From Butyrivibrio sp. YAB3001 (GTDB lineage: Bacteria > Bacillota > Clostridia > Lachnospirales > Lachnospiraceae): a stretch of 64,000 nucleotides of DNA. A program made the position numbers and the translations under genes. Location of the stretch: NCBI RefSeq assembly GCF_900112195.1, contig NZ_FOKR01000012.1, forward strand, positions 84,782 through 148,781, in the 5' to 3' direction. Numbering within the stretch: position 1 is the stretch's first letter; each line of letters begins with the position of its first letter. Shown piece after piece: positions 37,254 to 45,748 of the stretch. The notes under the pieces are model-generated. The model saw only the letters and a list, made by a program, of their open reading frames with translations. It had not been told where the DNA came from and searched no databases.

Positions 37254-37547
37254 TTTATTATGTCCTTTCTTGATAGCTGCGTTGCGAAGATGAAAAAATA
37301 CTATAATGGCTTTAAAAACATGAACACTACACTAGTATATGTTATCAAATGTATAGATTTCATTCAATTAAATATGTATAAAGTGAGAAAAGTAGTGATA
37401 ATAAGATTATGTCTTTATTATAAAAAATGATTAATTCTCTTATATATTGATTGTCAGTTGGAAGATAGCTATATATATGAAAATTAAAAGGAAGATTTAA
37501 AACTTTTTTATTGCAAGAATAAAGATTGAATAGGGAGCGGAATTATT
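37254..37547. other. Divergent intergenic region
   Basis: This region separates the minus-strand beta-helix gene from the plus-strand GT4 gene and should hold both promoters. It is AT-rich; a TATACT-like -10 can be read on the minus strand near 37330, but no convincing -35 was found. A 64-codon plus-strand frame across 37236-37430 is judged spurious. Confidence 0.4.
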
Positions 37548-38672
37548 ATGCACAAAAACAAGGCTAAAATTGGATTTTTATACTATGGTGAGCCTGCGGA
37601 TACTAACTATTGGAGTGGTACAATCTCACAATTATATAATACATTATCAAAGTCTGATGTGTTAGATGTAGAGAAGATAATTGTATCACCAAATAGGTTA
37701 AATGGATTGGTATATAAGATGTTGAGAGTGATTTCCTTTCGCACGAATCAATTGTCATTTTTGATGAGTGCATTAGATTCAAAGAAGGCAAATCAGTTAA
37801 TAAAGGATTCAGATTGTGAATGGATTTTTGCTCCAGCTTGTAGCAATCTTATTTATGCAGGAAGAAAAGCTTTAAAGAATAAAAAGCTCATTTATATGAG
37901 TGATGCTACTTATCACAAGATGTTAGGCTATTATTATAATCATTCTGAGCATGACCAGAGAGTTGGGAATGCATGGGAGCAGACTGCTCATAATTTGGCA
38001 ACATCAATAATAATACCGGCAAAATGGTCTTATCAAGATGCTATAGATTATTATAAGACTCCAAAAGAAAAACTGAATATAATAAAATTCGGAGCAAATA
38101 TGAGTGATTGTGGCTATAAACTGACTGAAGCTGGAAAAGAATGCTATAAACTACTATTGGTTGGCGTTGATTATGTTAGAAAAGGCGTAGATTTAGCTAT
38201 AGAAACTGTTAAATTATTAAATGAGTCATCAGCTATAAAATATGAGTTAAGCATAGTTGGATTAGCGAAGCCTAAGAATCTAGATTTACCTAATTATGTA
38301 TCTTTTTATGGAAAACTTCGGAAAGATGATAAAGAAGAGCTAAAAAAACTCATTGAATGCTATTCGAGCCATGACATTTTTATACTACCGACTAAAGCAG
38401 AATGTGCAGGTATTGTTTTTACAGAAGCATCTATGTTCGGATTGCCTGTTTTTACATATGATACTGGTGGAATAACAGATTATGTTGAAGATGGTATTAC
38501 TGGTAAATGTCTTGATGCTGGATGTGGTGCAAAAGATTTTTGTAATGTCATAAAGGATTCTATTGAGAATGGGAGCATTGAGCAGTATTCTTTGAATGCA
38601 CGGAAAAAGTATGAAAAAGAGCTAAACTGGGATTTTTGGCTTAAGCAGTTTGAGAAAATCATAAAAAGATAA
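37548..38672 (+). CDS. GT4 glycosyltransferase
   Basis: GT-B enzyme of 374 residues. The donor domain carries LLLVGVDYVRKGVDLAIETV and, near the end, the region FILPTKAECAGIVFTEASMFGLP, in which the EX7E glutamates are readable. The N-terminal half includes GFLYYGEPADTNYWSGT. A good ribosome binding site (GGGAGCGGAATTATT) precedes the ATG. It stands alone between the divergent region and a 14-bp-stem hairpin, so it may be a single-gene transcript within the cluster. Confidence 0.88.
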   Translation: MHKNKAKIGFLYYGEPADTNYWSGTISQLYNTLSKSDVLDVEKIIVSPNRLNGLVYKMLRVISFRTNQLSFLMSALDSKKANQLIKDSDCEWIFAPACSNLIYAGRKALKNKKLIYMSDATYHKMLGYYYNHSEHDQRVGNAWEQTAHNLATSIIIPAKWSYQDAIDYYKTPKEKLNIIKFGANMSDCGYKLTEAGKECYKLLLVGVDYVRKGVDLAIETVKLLNESSAIKYELSIVGLAKPKNLDLPNYVSFYGKLRKDDKEELKKLIECYSSHDIFILPTKAECAGIVFTEASMFGLPVFTYDTGGITDYVEDGITGKCLDAGCGAKDFCNVIKDSIENGSIEQYSLNARKKYEKELNWDFWLKQFEKIIKR

Positions 38673-38685
38673 TCTCTTTTATAAG

Positions 38686-38717
38686 ACATAAGGCGTGGAA
38701 AAATCCACGCCTTATGT
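38686..38717. terminator. Perfect 14-bp hairpin after the GT4 gene
   Basis: ACATAAGGCGTGGA (38686-38699) pairs perfectly with TCCACGCCTTATGT (38704-38717) around an AAAA loop. No T-run follows on either strand, so it may be a factor-independent terminator of weak type or a transcript-end protector. The next promoter lies 55 bp further on. Confidence 0.6.
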
Positions 38718-38771
38718 GCAAATATACAAAAATATTGTTATATAGATTAGTTTTATTAAAAAAAAAATCAA

Positions 38772-38800
38772 TATACAGTAGAATACAAAAATGATATAAT
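38772..38800 (+). promoter_or_regulatory. Promoter-like sequence for the Wzz/CpsD-like operon
   Basis: A perfect TATAAT at 38795-38800 is preceded by a poor -35 (TATACA, 38772-38777) at 17 bp spacing. The Wzz-like gene starts 58 bp downstream. The weak -35 suggests activator dependence, but this is inference. Confidence 0.5.
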
Positions 38801-38857
38801 TTTTCGGATTATGTGAGGATTTCATTATATTTAATATAAGTGTAAAGGGGATTTGTA

Positions 38858-39571
38858 ATGTATCAAAATGAATTAGAAATTGATGTAATTAGATGTTTGA
38901 AAGCACTGTATAAGGGCAAGGTGTTGATATTATTTGTAGCTATGCTTTTTTTAGTAATTGGCTTTGCAATTACAATTGATATGGGTGAAGATAAGTATAC
39001 GGCTAAATCAACAGTTTATGCTGCTGCAGATGGTTCTTATACTGAATCCGCTAATGCTGTCAACGTAATGAATGCGTATCTGGGAGTAGCAAATTCATAT
39101 AAAGTTTGTCAGAGGGCAGCACTATTAATTGGTCGAAATGATGTTGAAGCAGCAGATATTCAGAAGGTTATAAGTGTAAGTTCGTCTGCAAAAAGTAGTT
39201 CGGCGTCTTCGATTACTAGTTTTATGAATAGTTCAGCAACTATTCTTGTTTTTTATGCTACAACTTCAGATCCACAACTATCCATGGATATAGCTGATGC
39301 AATGGCACAGTCATACTCTATTGAAATGAAGAATATACTTAATAATGACTCAGTTAAGGTTTTGGATAATGCATACACTTATTCGAAGACTTATAATGCA
39401 AATCTTAATGCTTGGAAAGAGAGAGCTAAATACGCGCTTATTGGTTTTTCTATTGCTTGTGTGGTGATACTGATTAGTGAAATATTTGATTCCAAGGTTA
39501 GAACTATACGAGAGGCAACTATAAGAGAGCAACTTCCGGTTCTTGGGATTATCCCGGATTATAAGCAGTAA
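38858..39571 (+). CDS. Wzz/YveK-like polysaccharide co-polymerase (transmembrane modulator)
   Basis: The 237-residue protein has two membrane segments, at about 24-44 (LILFVAMLFLVIGFAITID) and 187-207, enclosing an extracytoplasmic loop rich in Ser and Ala. It ends LGIIPDYKQ, resembling the C-terminus of Firmicutes CapA/YveK-type modulators. These pair with a separate cytoplasmic tyrosine kinase and control chain length and export of the polymer. The partner is encoded 40 bp downstream. Good ribosome binding site (AAAGGGGATTTGTA). Confidence 0.88.
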   Translation: MYQNELEIDVIRCLKALYKGKVLILFVAMLFLVIGFAITIDMGEDKYTAKSTVYAAADGSYTESANAVNVMNAYLGVANSYKVCQRAALLIGRNDVEAADIQKVISVSSSAKSSSASSITSFMNSSATILVFYATTSDPQLSMDIADAMAQSYSIEMKNILNNDSVKVLDNAYTYSKTYNANLNAWKERAKYALIGFSIACVVILISEIFDSKVRTIREATIREQLPVLGIIPDYKQ

Positions 39572-39611
39572 CTTAAAGAACAAGATTGATGTGATACAGA
39601 GGAGATAAGAA

Positions 39612-40325
39612 TTGAAAAAGTTAGATATTTATAAAAGTCATAATTATGTATTAAATGATGCTTTTGATCAATCTGTAATGAATATTCACATTTTAAAAAA
39701 GCAAAATGGGTATAAAAGTTTTGCAATATGCGGGTGCGAGGCAGGTGATGGATCAACTACTGTGGCTATAAATTTAGCTGCTTCTCTTGCTACTTCAGGA
39801 TGGAAAACAATTTTAGTTGACGGAGATATGAGGAAAAATAATCGTTATAAAAGACTGAATGAAAGTGTATCCGAAGGATTATCAGATTATTTAATGAACA
39901 GAGTGAGGCTTGAGGATGTCATATATGAAACTACTACAGAGAATCTTTATTATTTGCCATGCGGTGAACTTATTGATAATCCGGTAAGACTACTTTGCTC
40001 CGATAAAATGAATACCGTAAAAGAAACTCTTAATAATGGATATGATTTTATTATATATGATATGCCAGCTGTACATGCAGCAATGGATGCAGAAGTTGTT
40101 GCGGTGACCGTAGATGCTGTAATTTTAGTTTCATCTATTGGCAAGACTACTAAGAAAAGGCTTGTTGCTGCTGCGAATGCGTTAACAGGAGTTAAGGCAA
40201 ATCTGATTGGAACAATTGTTAATAAAGTGGATATGAAACAGTATGCTGATTTCCACGGAGATTATGATTATTTCCAAAATGAAAGATATATAAAAAATAA
40301 GTCAAAGAAAAGCAGTATCAAATAA
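39612..40325 (+). CDS. CpsD/CapB-like BY-kinase family ATPase with altered Walker A
   Basis: Protein of 237 residues of the bacterial tyrosine kinase fold. Walker A' (ILVDGDMRKN, 67-76) and Walker B (FIIYDMPA, about 145-152) are present. The Walker A segment is GCEAGDGSTT (41-50), where the usual lysine (GEGKST) is replaced by Ser48. A tyrosine-rich tail (YADFHGDYDYFQNERY) is present near the C-terminus, as in true BY-kinases. The start is TTG at 39612, preceded by GAGGAGATAAGAA. It may be a regulatory non-catalytic partner of the Wzz-like protein, or may use a different lysine for ATP. Confidence 0.85.
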   Translation: MKKLDIYKSHNYVLNDAFDQSVMNIHILKKQNGYKSFAICGCEAGDGSTTVAINLAASLATSGWKTILVDGDMRKNNRYKRLNESVSEGLSDYLMNRVRLEDVIYETTTENLYYLPCGELIDNPVRLLCSDKMNTVKETLNNGYDFIIYDMPAVHAAMDAEVVAVTVDAVILVSSIGKTTKKRLVAAANALTGVKANLIGTIVNKVDMKQYADFHGDYDYFQNERYIKNKSKKSSIK

Positions 40326-40349
40326 AGGAAAGGGCGTTAGGGAGGAAGA

Positions 40350-41249
40350 ATGAATAAGTTTGTGACATTTTTTCATGCTTGTATTTTGAGCCTTCTAATT
40401 TTTTCATATGTTGTAGCAGATAATGCAATAGTGGTTTCTGCCAGTGAAGTTGAGAGTGCAGTTGTAGTTGTCGAAGGATATAGTCTTGGGGATAGCATGC
40501 TTCAGGCAGGTAAAGATGTTGATATTTCATTCACATTAAGAAATACAAGTAATACTGCTTCTGCAACTAATGTTGTTATGTCTTTATCTAATAATGAAGG
40601 AATGTTGAATCCTAAATATGGAAGTGGTAATCAGATATATGTTGGAAGTATATCGCCTGGGGCTACAAAGGAAGTTACAGCTTCTGTTTCAGTTAGTTCA
40701 AGGTTTAAAGAGACAAGTGCAAATATTTCTGTAAAAATCGATTACATAACGCTGAATAATCAGAGAACTAACTCAGTAGATATATTTATTCCTGCAACAG
40801 GTGGAACAGTTATTTCAATCAATAGTGTAAGCGTTAGCCCAAGAGCTACTGTTAAAGGAAAAACTTTGATCAGCGTTGAGTACACTAATAATACGGGAGC
40901 TGATATTTTAGATGCAAAGCTTTTGATTGATGGAAATATTTCAGATGATAGTAAGGAATTGTCAGTAGGTACAATTTCTGCCGGAAGACATTATTCCAAA
41001 GATCTATATGTAGTATTTACCGAGGTTGGGGATGAACAGATTTCAATTTCTTTTAGTTACTCCGTAGGTGAGGGTGAAAGTAAACTGATTGATTTAGGAA
41101 ATTATAATGTGAGAGTTTCGGAAGCTAAGAATACCACAAACACTGATGAGGCTGTTGATTATAGGTTTGTATTAATTGGAAGAATTATTGCCTTGCTGGC
41201 AGGATGCGTTGCTTTATTAGTGCTGATTGGATATGTTAAGAAGAAATAA
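40350..41249 (+). CDS. Secreted membrane-anchored Ig-like domain protein
   Basis: The 299-residue protein has a signal peptide (about 1-31, ending VVSA). Two CARDB/NEW3-like beta-sandwich domains follow (about 40-145, with VDISFTLRNTSNTASATNVVM; and about 155-255, with LISVEYTNNTGADILDAKL). A C-terminal membrane helix (about 273-294) ends in a KKK anchor. It is an extracellular membrane protein. Its position right after the Wzz-like and CpsD-like genes suggests a role in assembling or anchoring the surface polymer; this is inference, and no enzyme motif is seen. Confidence 0.8.
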   Translation: MNKFVTFFHACILSLLIFSYVVADNAIVVSASEVESAVVVVEGYSLGDSMLQAGKDVDISFTLRNTSNTASATNVVMSLSNNEGMLNPKYGSGNQIYVGSISPGATKEVTASVSVSSRFKETSANISVKIDYITLNNQRTNSVDIFIPATGGTVISINSVSVSPRATVKGKTLISVEYTNNTGADILDAKLLIDGNISDDSKELSVGTISAGRHYSKDLYVVFTEVGDEQISISFSYSVGEGESKLIDLGNYNVRVSEAKNTTNTDEAVDYRFVLIGRIIALLAGCVALLVLIGYVKKK

Positions 41250-41323
41250 ATATGCATCAGTGAATTGAGATTAAATGAGCATGGATAATGAATGGATTAT
41301 AAAAATTTGAAAAGGATAAAGAT

Positions 41324-41752
41324 ATGAAAAAGTATAAAGTTGGGTATACACAAGGCGTGTATGATATGTTTCACATTGGACATTTGAATTTAATCAATCA
41401 TGCAAAAGATTATTGCGACTATTTAATAGTTGGGATTAATTCAGACAGACTTGTTGAAGAGTATAAGAAAAAGCATACAGTTATCAATGAGACTGAGAGA
41501 GCACTTATTGTTTCAAATATCAAAGCTGTTGATGAGGTAATAATTGTTGATTCTCTGAATAAAGAAGCAGTTCTTAAGAATAAGCCATTTGATGCAGTTT
41601 TTATCGGTGATGATTGGAAGGGCTCCGATAGATGGAATGAAACTGAAAGAGTATTGGCTCAATATGGGGTGGATGTAGTTTATCTTAAGCATACTGATGG
41701 AATCAGCAGTACTATATTAAGAGTTGTAGAAGAAAATGCAATTAAGGAATAA
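41324..41752 (+). CDS. TagD-like glycerol-3-phosphate cytidylyltransferase
   Basis: Nucleotidyltransferase of 142 residues that would make CDP-glycerol (or a related CDP-alcohol) from CTP. The cytidylyltransferase motif HXGH is seen as FHIGH, with His17 and His20 in GVYDMFHIGHLN, and the second motif appears as DGISSTILR near the end, like RTEGISTT of TagD. A CDP-glycerol glycerophosphotransferase gene lies 2.3 kb downstream, so the pair could add glycerol-phosphate to the glycan. Substrate specificity between glycerol and other alcohols cannot be told from sequence. Confidence 0.88.
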   Translation: MKKYKVGYTQGVYDMFHIGHLNLINHAKDYCDYLIVGINSDRLVEEYKKKHTVINETERALIVSNIKAVDEVIIVDSLNKEAVLKNKPFDAVFIGDDWKGSDRWNETERVLAQYGVDVVYLKHTDGISSTILRVVEENAIKE

Positions 41753-41776
41753 AAGCGTGGGAGGAGCATTTGTAAA

Positions 41777-42823
41777 GTGTTACGTGGGGTGTTACGTAAG
41801 TACAGAACGTTTAGGGAATGGAAGAGAATAGTATGGGACAGTGATTGTGAGTCTACAATTTCATTGCCGGAGAAAATTAAGTATGCAAAAAAAGGATTCT
41901 CTGTTGAGGAGTATATATATTACGATTTAAAAAGAAATGACTATAAAGATTATATATCTGAGTATGACAGACTGAGATCCAGAGAAATCAATGGGGCATA
42001 TAAGTTTATTCTTGATGACAAATTGGCTTTTGAAGAAGTTGTGGGTAAATATGTAAAAGTTCCTGAGAATTATGCATGGATAAGTGATGGGATAGTATAT
42101 GGATTGCATGATAATGGAGCAAATAATGATAATATAATTGACTATCTAAAAAAATATCAAAAATCAGTATTGAAATGGAATGGTAGAGGCGGCGGATTTG
42201 GCACTTATGTTATTTCATTTGAAGATGGAAATATGTTTGTTAATGGAAAACAAGAAACTGAGGAAAATGTAGAAAATCTTTTCAAAAGAAAAGGTGATGC
42301 AATTCTTTGTGAGTACATTACGCAGTCTGAGTTTGCTAGTAGCTTGTATCCTTATACTACCAACACTATAAGAATTGTATGCGCGAAGAAAAAAGGAGAC
42401 CGTGAAGCAAAATTTATTACTGCAATACAAAGAGTTGGGACAAAAAAGAGTATTCCTGTAGATAATCTTTGCAGTGGCGGTTTTACATTAGAAATTGATC
42501 CTGAAACAGGCGCATTGAGTGAAGGAATGGCAATATGTGGAGATAAAGATCACGTTTTGAAGCCTTTTAAGGTTCATCCGGATTCTGGGAGTGAATTAGC
42601 AGGAAGAAGGATACCCAATTGGACTGAAATAAAGAATCAGATGGTGGATATTACTAATAAAATTCCATATTTAAATTTTGTTGCCTGGGACATTCTTTTA
42701 ACAGATGATGGTTTTTGCGTGATAGAAGGGAATGCGTCTAGCGGCGTTGCAATATTCCAGATGCACAATGGAGTTAAGAAGTCTGAGTTAGGTGATATTT
42801 ATAGAAGCTATAATGTTTTTTGA
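41777..42823 (+). CDS. Sugar-transfer-associated ATP-grasp protein
   Basis: Protein of 348 residues of the ATP-grasp family seen in surface-polysaccharide loci. The nucleotide-binding glycine-rich loop is in VLKWNGRGGGFGTYVI. TNTIRIVCAKKKGD, FVAWDILLTDDGFCVIEGNAS and the terminal IYRSYNVF are family features. ATP-grasp enzymes form a carboxylate-amine or similar bond using ATP, so an amino-acid or phospho-linked decoration of a sugar is plausible; the reaction is not known. The GTG at 41777 is supported by GGAGGAG upstream, with the alternative TTG frame closing immediately. Confidence 0.85.
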   Translation: MLRGVLRKYRTFREWKRIVWDSDCESTISLPEKIKYAKKGFSVEEYIYYDLKRNDYKDYISEYDRLRSREINGAYKFILDDKLAFEEVVGKYVKVPENYAWISDGIVYGLHDNGANNDNIIDYLKKYQKSVLKWNGRGGGFGTYVISFEDGNMFVNGKQETEENVENLFKRKGDAILCEYITQSEFASSLYPYTTNTIRIVCAKKKGDREAKFITAIQRVGTKKSIPVDNLCSGGFTLEIDPETGALSEGMAICGDKDHVLKPFKVHPDSGSELAGRRIPNWTEIKNQMVDITNKIPYLNFVAWDILLTDDGFCVIEGNASSGVAIFQMHNGVKKSELGDIYRSYNVF

Positions 42824-42903
42824 TTGTAGTGGCTATAATTATCTTTAATTAAAATCTTTAAGTTGGTTTTGATGTTCTCTTTTTAAAAGGTAAAAAGAAT
42901 CTG

Positions 42904-44022
42904 ATGATGAAAAACAATAATAGTCGAAAACTAAAAATATTATTGGTTATTTATGGTGATATTCATTTTGGCGGTGTTTCTGTATTACTAAACAATTTGC
43001 TAAAAAACATGGACAAAGAGCGTTTTGATTTTACTCTATATGCTTTTGGTAATATTGTTGATGAACCGGTGCTTAAGGCATATAAGGACAATGGCGTTGA
43101 CGTTATTGTAGGAAGAAAAGAGCGTTATGATAAATGGCTTATTGCATTAGATTTGTTATCTATTATTTTAAGAAAGCGGATTGACATAGTTCATTGCAAT
43201 ACGGGGGGATTACAACTGACATCCACTACTGTTGCAGTTGCAAAAATATGCGGAGTAAAAAAGATAATTGCTCATTCGCATGCAAAAAAGAATACACCGA
43301 CTCCATATAATGATTATGAATTAAGGTGCAGGGACAGAATAAAAAGACTGGCAAATGTGAAACTGACATGTTCCAAAGAAGCTGCTGAGCATATGTTTGG
43401 AAATGAAAGTGCTTTGCTGATTTCGAATGGTATCGACATTAACAAGTTTTCTTTTAATCCTGCTATAAGAGCCAAAATGCGGGATGAGCTTCATTTACAT
43501 AATGAATTAGTTATAGGCACTGTTGGAAGACTTGAAGTAATTAAAAATCAGACATTTATTATTGATATTGCCAAACAGTTAAACAACAAAAAAGATGTTT
43601 TTGTACTCATTGTAGGAAGTGGAAGTCAGAAAGAAAATCTTATCAGTTATAGCAAATCAGTGGGGCTTGATGCTAAAGTTGTGCTTGTTGAGGCTAATAG
43701 TAACGTTGAATGCTATTTAAATGCTATGGACATATTTGTGATGCCTTCAAAAGCGGAAGGATTAGGGATTGCTGCAATAGAAGCGCAGGCAATGGATCTT
43801 CCTGTTTGGTGTTCGACTTCTGTTCCACAACAAGCTACAGTCACAGATAAAATTCATTTTTTGAGTTTGGATGAATCTGCAGAGGTTTGGGCTGAGGATA
43901 TACTACAGAATATTTCAAAAAGCAATCTTGATGATAGAATGAGCAGAGCATTGGATGTGGCAGAAAAAGGGTATGATATTGTTTCATCAGCTAAATTGTT
44001 ACATGATATATACTTGGAGTGA
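42904..44022 (+). CDS. GT4 glycosyltransferase
   Basis: GT-B enzyme of 372 residues. IYGDIHFGGVSVLLNNLL is the acceptor-side opening with the family glycine loop. VIGTVGRLEVIKNQTFIIDIAK begins the donor domain, and the EX7E glutamates fall in KAEGLGIAAIEAQAMDLP. It lies in the glycerol-phosphate module between the ATP-grasp gene and the CDP-glycerol glycerophosphotransferase gene, so it may add the sugar that later receives the phosphate group. The specificity is not readable. Confidence 0.9.
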   Translation: MMKNNNSRKLKILLVIYGDIHFGGVSVLLNNLLKNMDKERFDFTLYAFGNIVDEPVLKAYKDNGVDVIVGRKERYDKWLIALDLLSIILRKRIDIVHCNTGGLQLTSTTVAVAKICGVKKIIAHSHAKKNTPTPYNDYELRCRDRIKRLANVKLTCSKEAAEHMFGNESALLISNGIDINKFSFNPAIRAKMRDELHLHNELVIGTVGRLEVIKNQTFIIDIAKQLNNKKDVFVLIVGSGSQKENLISYSKSVGLDAKVVLVEANSNVECYLNAMDIFVMPSKAEGLGIAAIEAQAMDLPVWCSTSVPQQATVTDKIHFLSLDESAEVWAEDILQNISKSNLDDRMSRALDVAEKGYDIVSSAKLLHDIYLE

Positions 44023-44096
44023 TATTATTGGGGTGAATGGCTTTTGGCAAGAAAAGCATTATAATTCTTGAATAAAATATTTGGGAGCAAAATGGT

Positions 44097-45362
44097 ATGA
44101 GTGAGTCACAGAATAGTATTTATGCAACGGCAAAAAAAATAGGACATCATCTTAAAGCATATTATAGATTTAATGAATCTATAAAAAATTACTCTAATCA
44201 CGTTAAAGAATGTAGAAAAGAAGTTGGTTCAAGGAAAAAGATAGTTTTTTTGGTTGTTTTTCCAGAAGCTTGGAATTCACTGAAGAGTATTTACAGTGAT
44301 GCTATGCGTAGAACGGATGTAGACGTTTATTTGGTGGCTGCTCCACGAGACATAAGCAAGTATGCAGAAGATATAGATATTCGAACTATGCAGAATGATG
44401 CATATGACTTTTTTGTTGAAAGTGGTATTGAGGCTATTAAAGCAAATAGTGAGAAGGATTGGTTTGATATTAAGAATCTTAATCCGGATTATGTAATCTA
44501 TACAAGACCGTATATACCATACTATCCGGAAGAGTATCGTTCATATAACGTTTGTGCGTATGCTAAGGTGATTTATATTCCGTATGCATATAGTATGCTT
44601 TCGGATGGATTGACAGTGCTTCCGGAAGATTTTATTCTTTCTACCCATAAAGTTTATCTGGCTAATGAGTCGCGTAAGTACGAGTGTGAGCAGTATTATC
44701 CCAGATATATCAGAGAGAATAATAAAAGGTTTGAGTATCTTGGGTTTCCAAGATTTGATTTGCTTATTGATGATAAAAAAGCTGATGATAATGCAAAGTT
44801 TACTATGGCATGGCTTCCAAGATGGACAACAGGAGAAGGGTATAAGAACAATAAAGGTACACACTTCCTGACATATTATAAGGAATTCTTAGAATATGCC
44901 CAAAAACATGATGATGTAAACTTGATAATACGTCCTCATCCAAGCATGTTTACTAATTTTGTAGAAAAAGGCATTATGACAGAAGATGAAGTTAACAATT
45001 TTAAGCTTGAGTGTCAAAAATGCGGTAATGTTTTTATAGATCAGAAAAAGGATTATTTTGACACTATCAAAGCAGCTGATGCTTTGGTCGCAGATTATAC
45101 ATCTCTTATAGCAGAGTATTTTATGACAGGAAAACCTATTGTTTATTGTGATACTGCCGATGGATTAAATCCTGAGGGAAATACTATTTGCTCAAATTTG
45201 TATAGAGCAGATTCATTTGACGAAATAATAACGCAAATGGAAAAGATTAAAAATGGTAGTGATGATGAGAAAAATCACAGAGAAAAATTGATAAAAGAGT
45301 TGTTGCCTGCAGGTTGTGGCAATATAGGAAGAGAAATATTGGAGTCAATTATTAACAGTTAA
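44097..45362 (+). CDS. CDP-glycerol glycerophosphotransferase family protein (TagB/TagF-like)
   Basis: Protein of 421 residues of the family that transfers glycerol-phosphate from CDP-glycerol to teichoic-acid-type or glycan acceptors. The conserved donor-site blocks are RPHPSMF (His-Pro) at about residues 279-285, FDTIKAADALVADYTSLIAEYF and GKPIVYCD in the C-terminal half. It probably uses the CDP-glycerol made by the TagD-like enzyme encoded at 41324. A terminator follows directly, so it ends this transcript. Confidence 0.9.
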   Translation: MSESQNSIYATAKKIGHHLKAYYRFNESIKNYSNHVKECRKEVGSRKKIVFLVVFPEAWNSLKSIYSDAMRRTDVDVYLVAAPRDISKYAEDIDIRTMQNDAYDFFVESGIEAIKANSEKDWFDIKNLNPDYVIYTRPYIPYYPEEYRSYNVCAYAKVIYIPYAYSMLSDGLTVLPEDFILSTHKVYLANESRKYECEQYYPRYIRENNKRFEYLGFPRFDLLIDDKKADDNAKFTMAWLPRWTTGEGYKNNKGTHFLTYYKEFLEYAQKHDDVNLIIRPHPSMFTNFVEKGIMTEDEVNNFKLECQKCGNVFIDQKKDYFDTIKAADALVADYTSLIAEYFMTGKPIVYCDTADGLNPEGNTICSNLYRADSFDEIITQMEKIKNGSDDEKNHREKLIKELLPAGCGNIGREILESIINS

Positions 45363-45371
45363 GAGTATAAG

Positions 45372-45408
45372 AAGGAGCTTTCATTTTTACGGTGTGAGCT
45401 CCTTTTAT
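45372..45408 (+). terminator. Terminator after the glycerophosphotransferase gene
   Basis: AAGGAGCT (45372-45379) pairs perfectly with AGCTCCTT (45397-45404), then TTATGC follows with TT only; the T-run is short. The stem is GC-balanced and ends the glycerol-phosphate module. Confidence 0.65.
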
Positions 45409-45501
45409 GCTATACTATCTGTATGTTTGGAAGCTTTTATTTTATAAAGTGCCATTCTAATAGTGCTTTTTAAACTTATAGTAATAGTAGGAGAATAATT
45501 C

Positions 45502-45606
45502 ATGGGGATATATTTGAATCCGGGAAATCAGGGATTTAAAATAGCAGTTAATTCTGAAATATATGAAGATAAAAGCCAAATGTACAGTATCTTAATGTTT
45601 TGGTGA
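45502..45606 (+). pseudogene. N-terminal remnant of an AAA-ATPase-like (DUF1703-type) gene
   Basis: An ATG with the good ribosome binding site TAGGAGAATAATTC opens a 34-codon frame. It begins MGIYLNPGNQGFK and continues AVNSEIYEDKS, then ends in a TGA. This opening is highly characteristic of the large AAA-ATPase-like/PD-(D/E)XK proteins that are abundant in Lachnospiraceae. The remaining 500 or so residues are missing. It is therefore a truncated relic, and it sits at the end of the AT-rich section. The surrounding 45363-45748 interval holds only this, a terminator and a promoter. Confidence 0.65.
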
Positions 45607-45669
45607 ATACTGAACAGCGTTTTATAAAATTGCTTGACTTATGTCTGTGAATATAATTTCATAATTCTT

Positions 45670-45697
45670 TTGCATTTATTAATTTTTTTGTTATAAT
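45670..45697 (+). promoter_or_regulatory. Promoter for the epimerase/UDP-glucose dehydrogenase operon
   Basis: TTGCAT at 45670-45675 and a perfect TATAAT at 45692-45697 are spaced by 16 bp. The epimerase gene starts about 50 bp downstream. Confidence 0.65.
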
Positions 45698-45748
45698 TTT
45701 AATTGTTTTTGCTATGAATGTCGCAAAACTTAATAATAGAGGATGTTT

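Noticed and set aside
45634..45657. TTGACT...TATAAT pair upstream of the epimerase gene
   Set aside because: The spacing is only 12 bp; the TTGCAT-16-TATAAT pair downstream is preferred.
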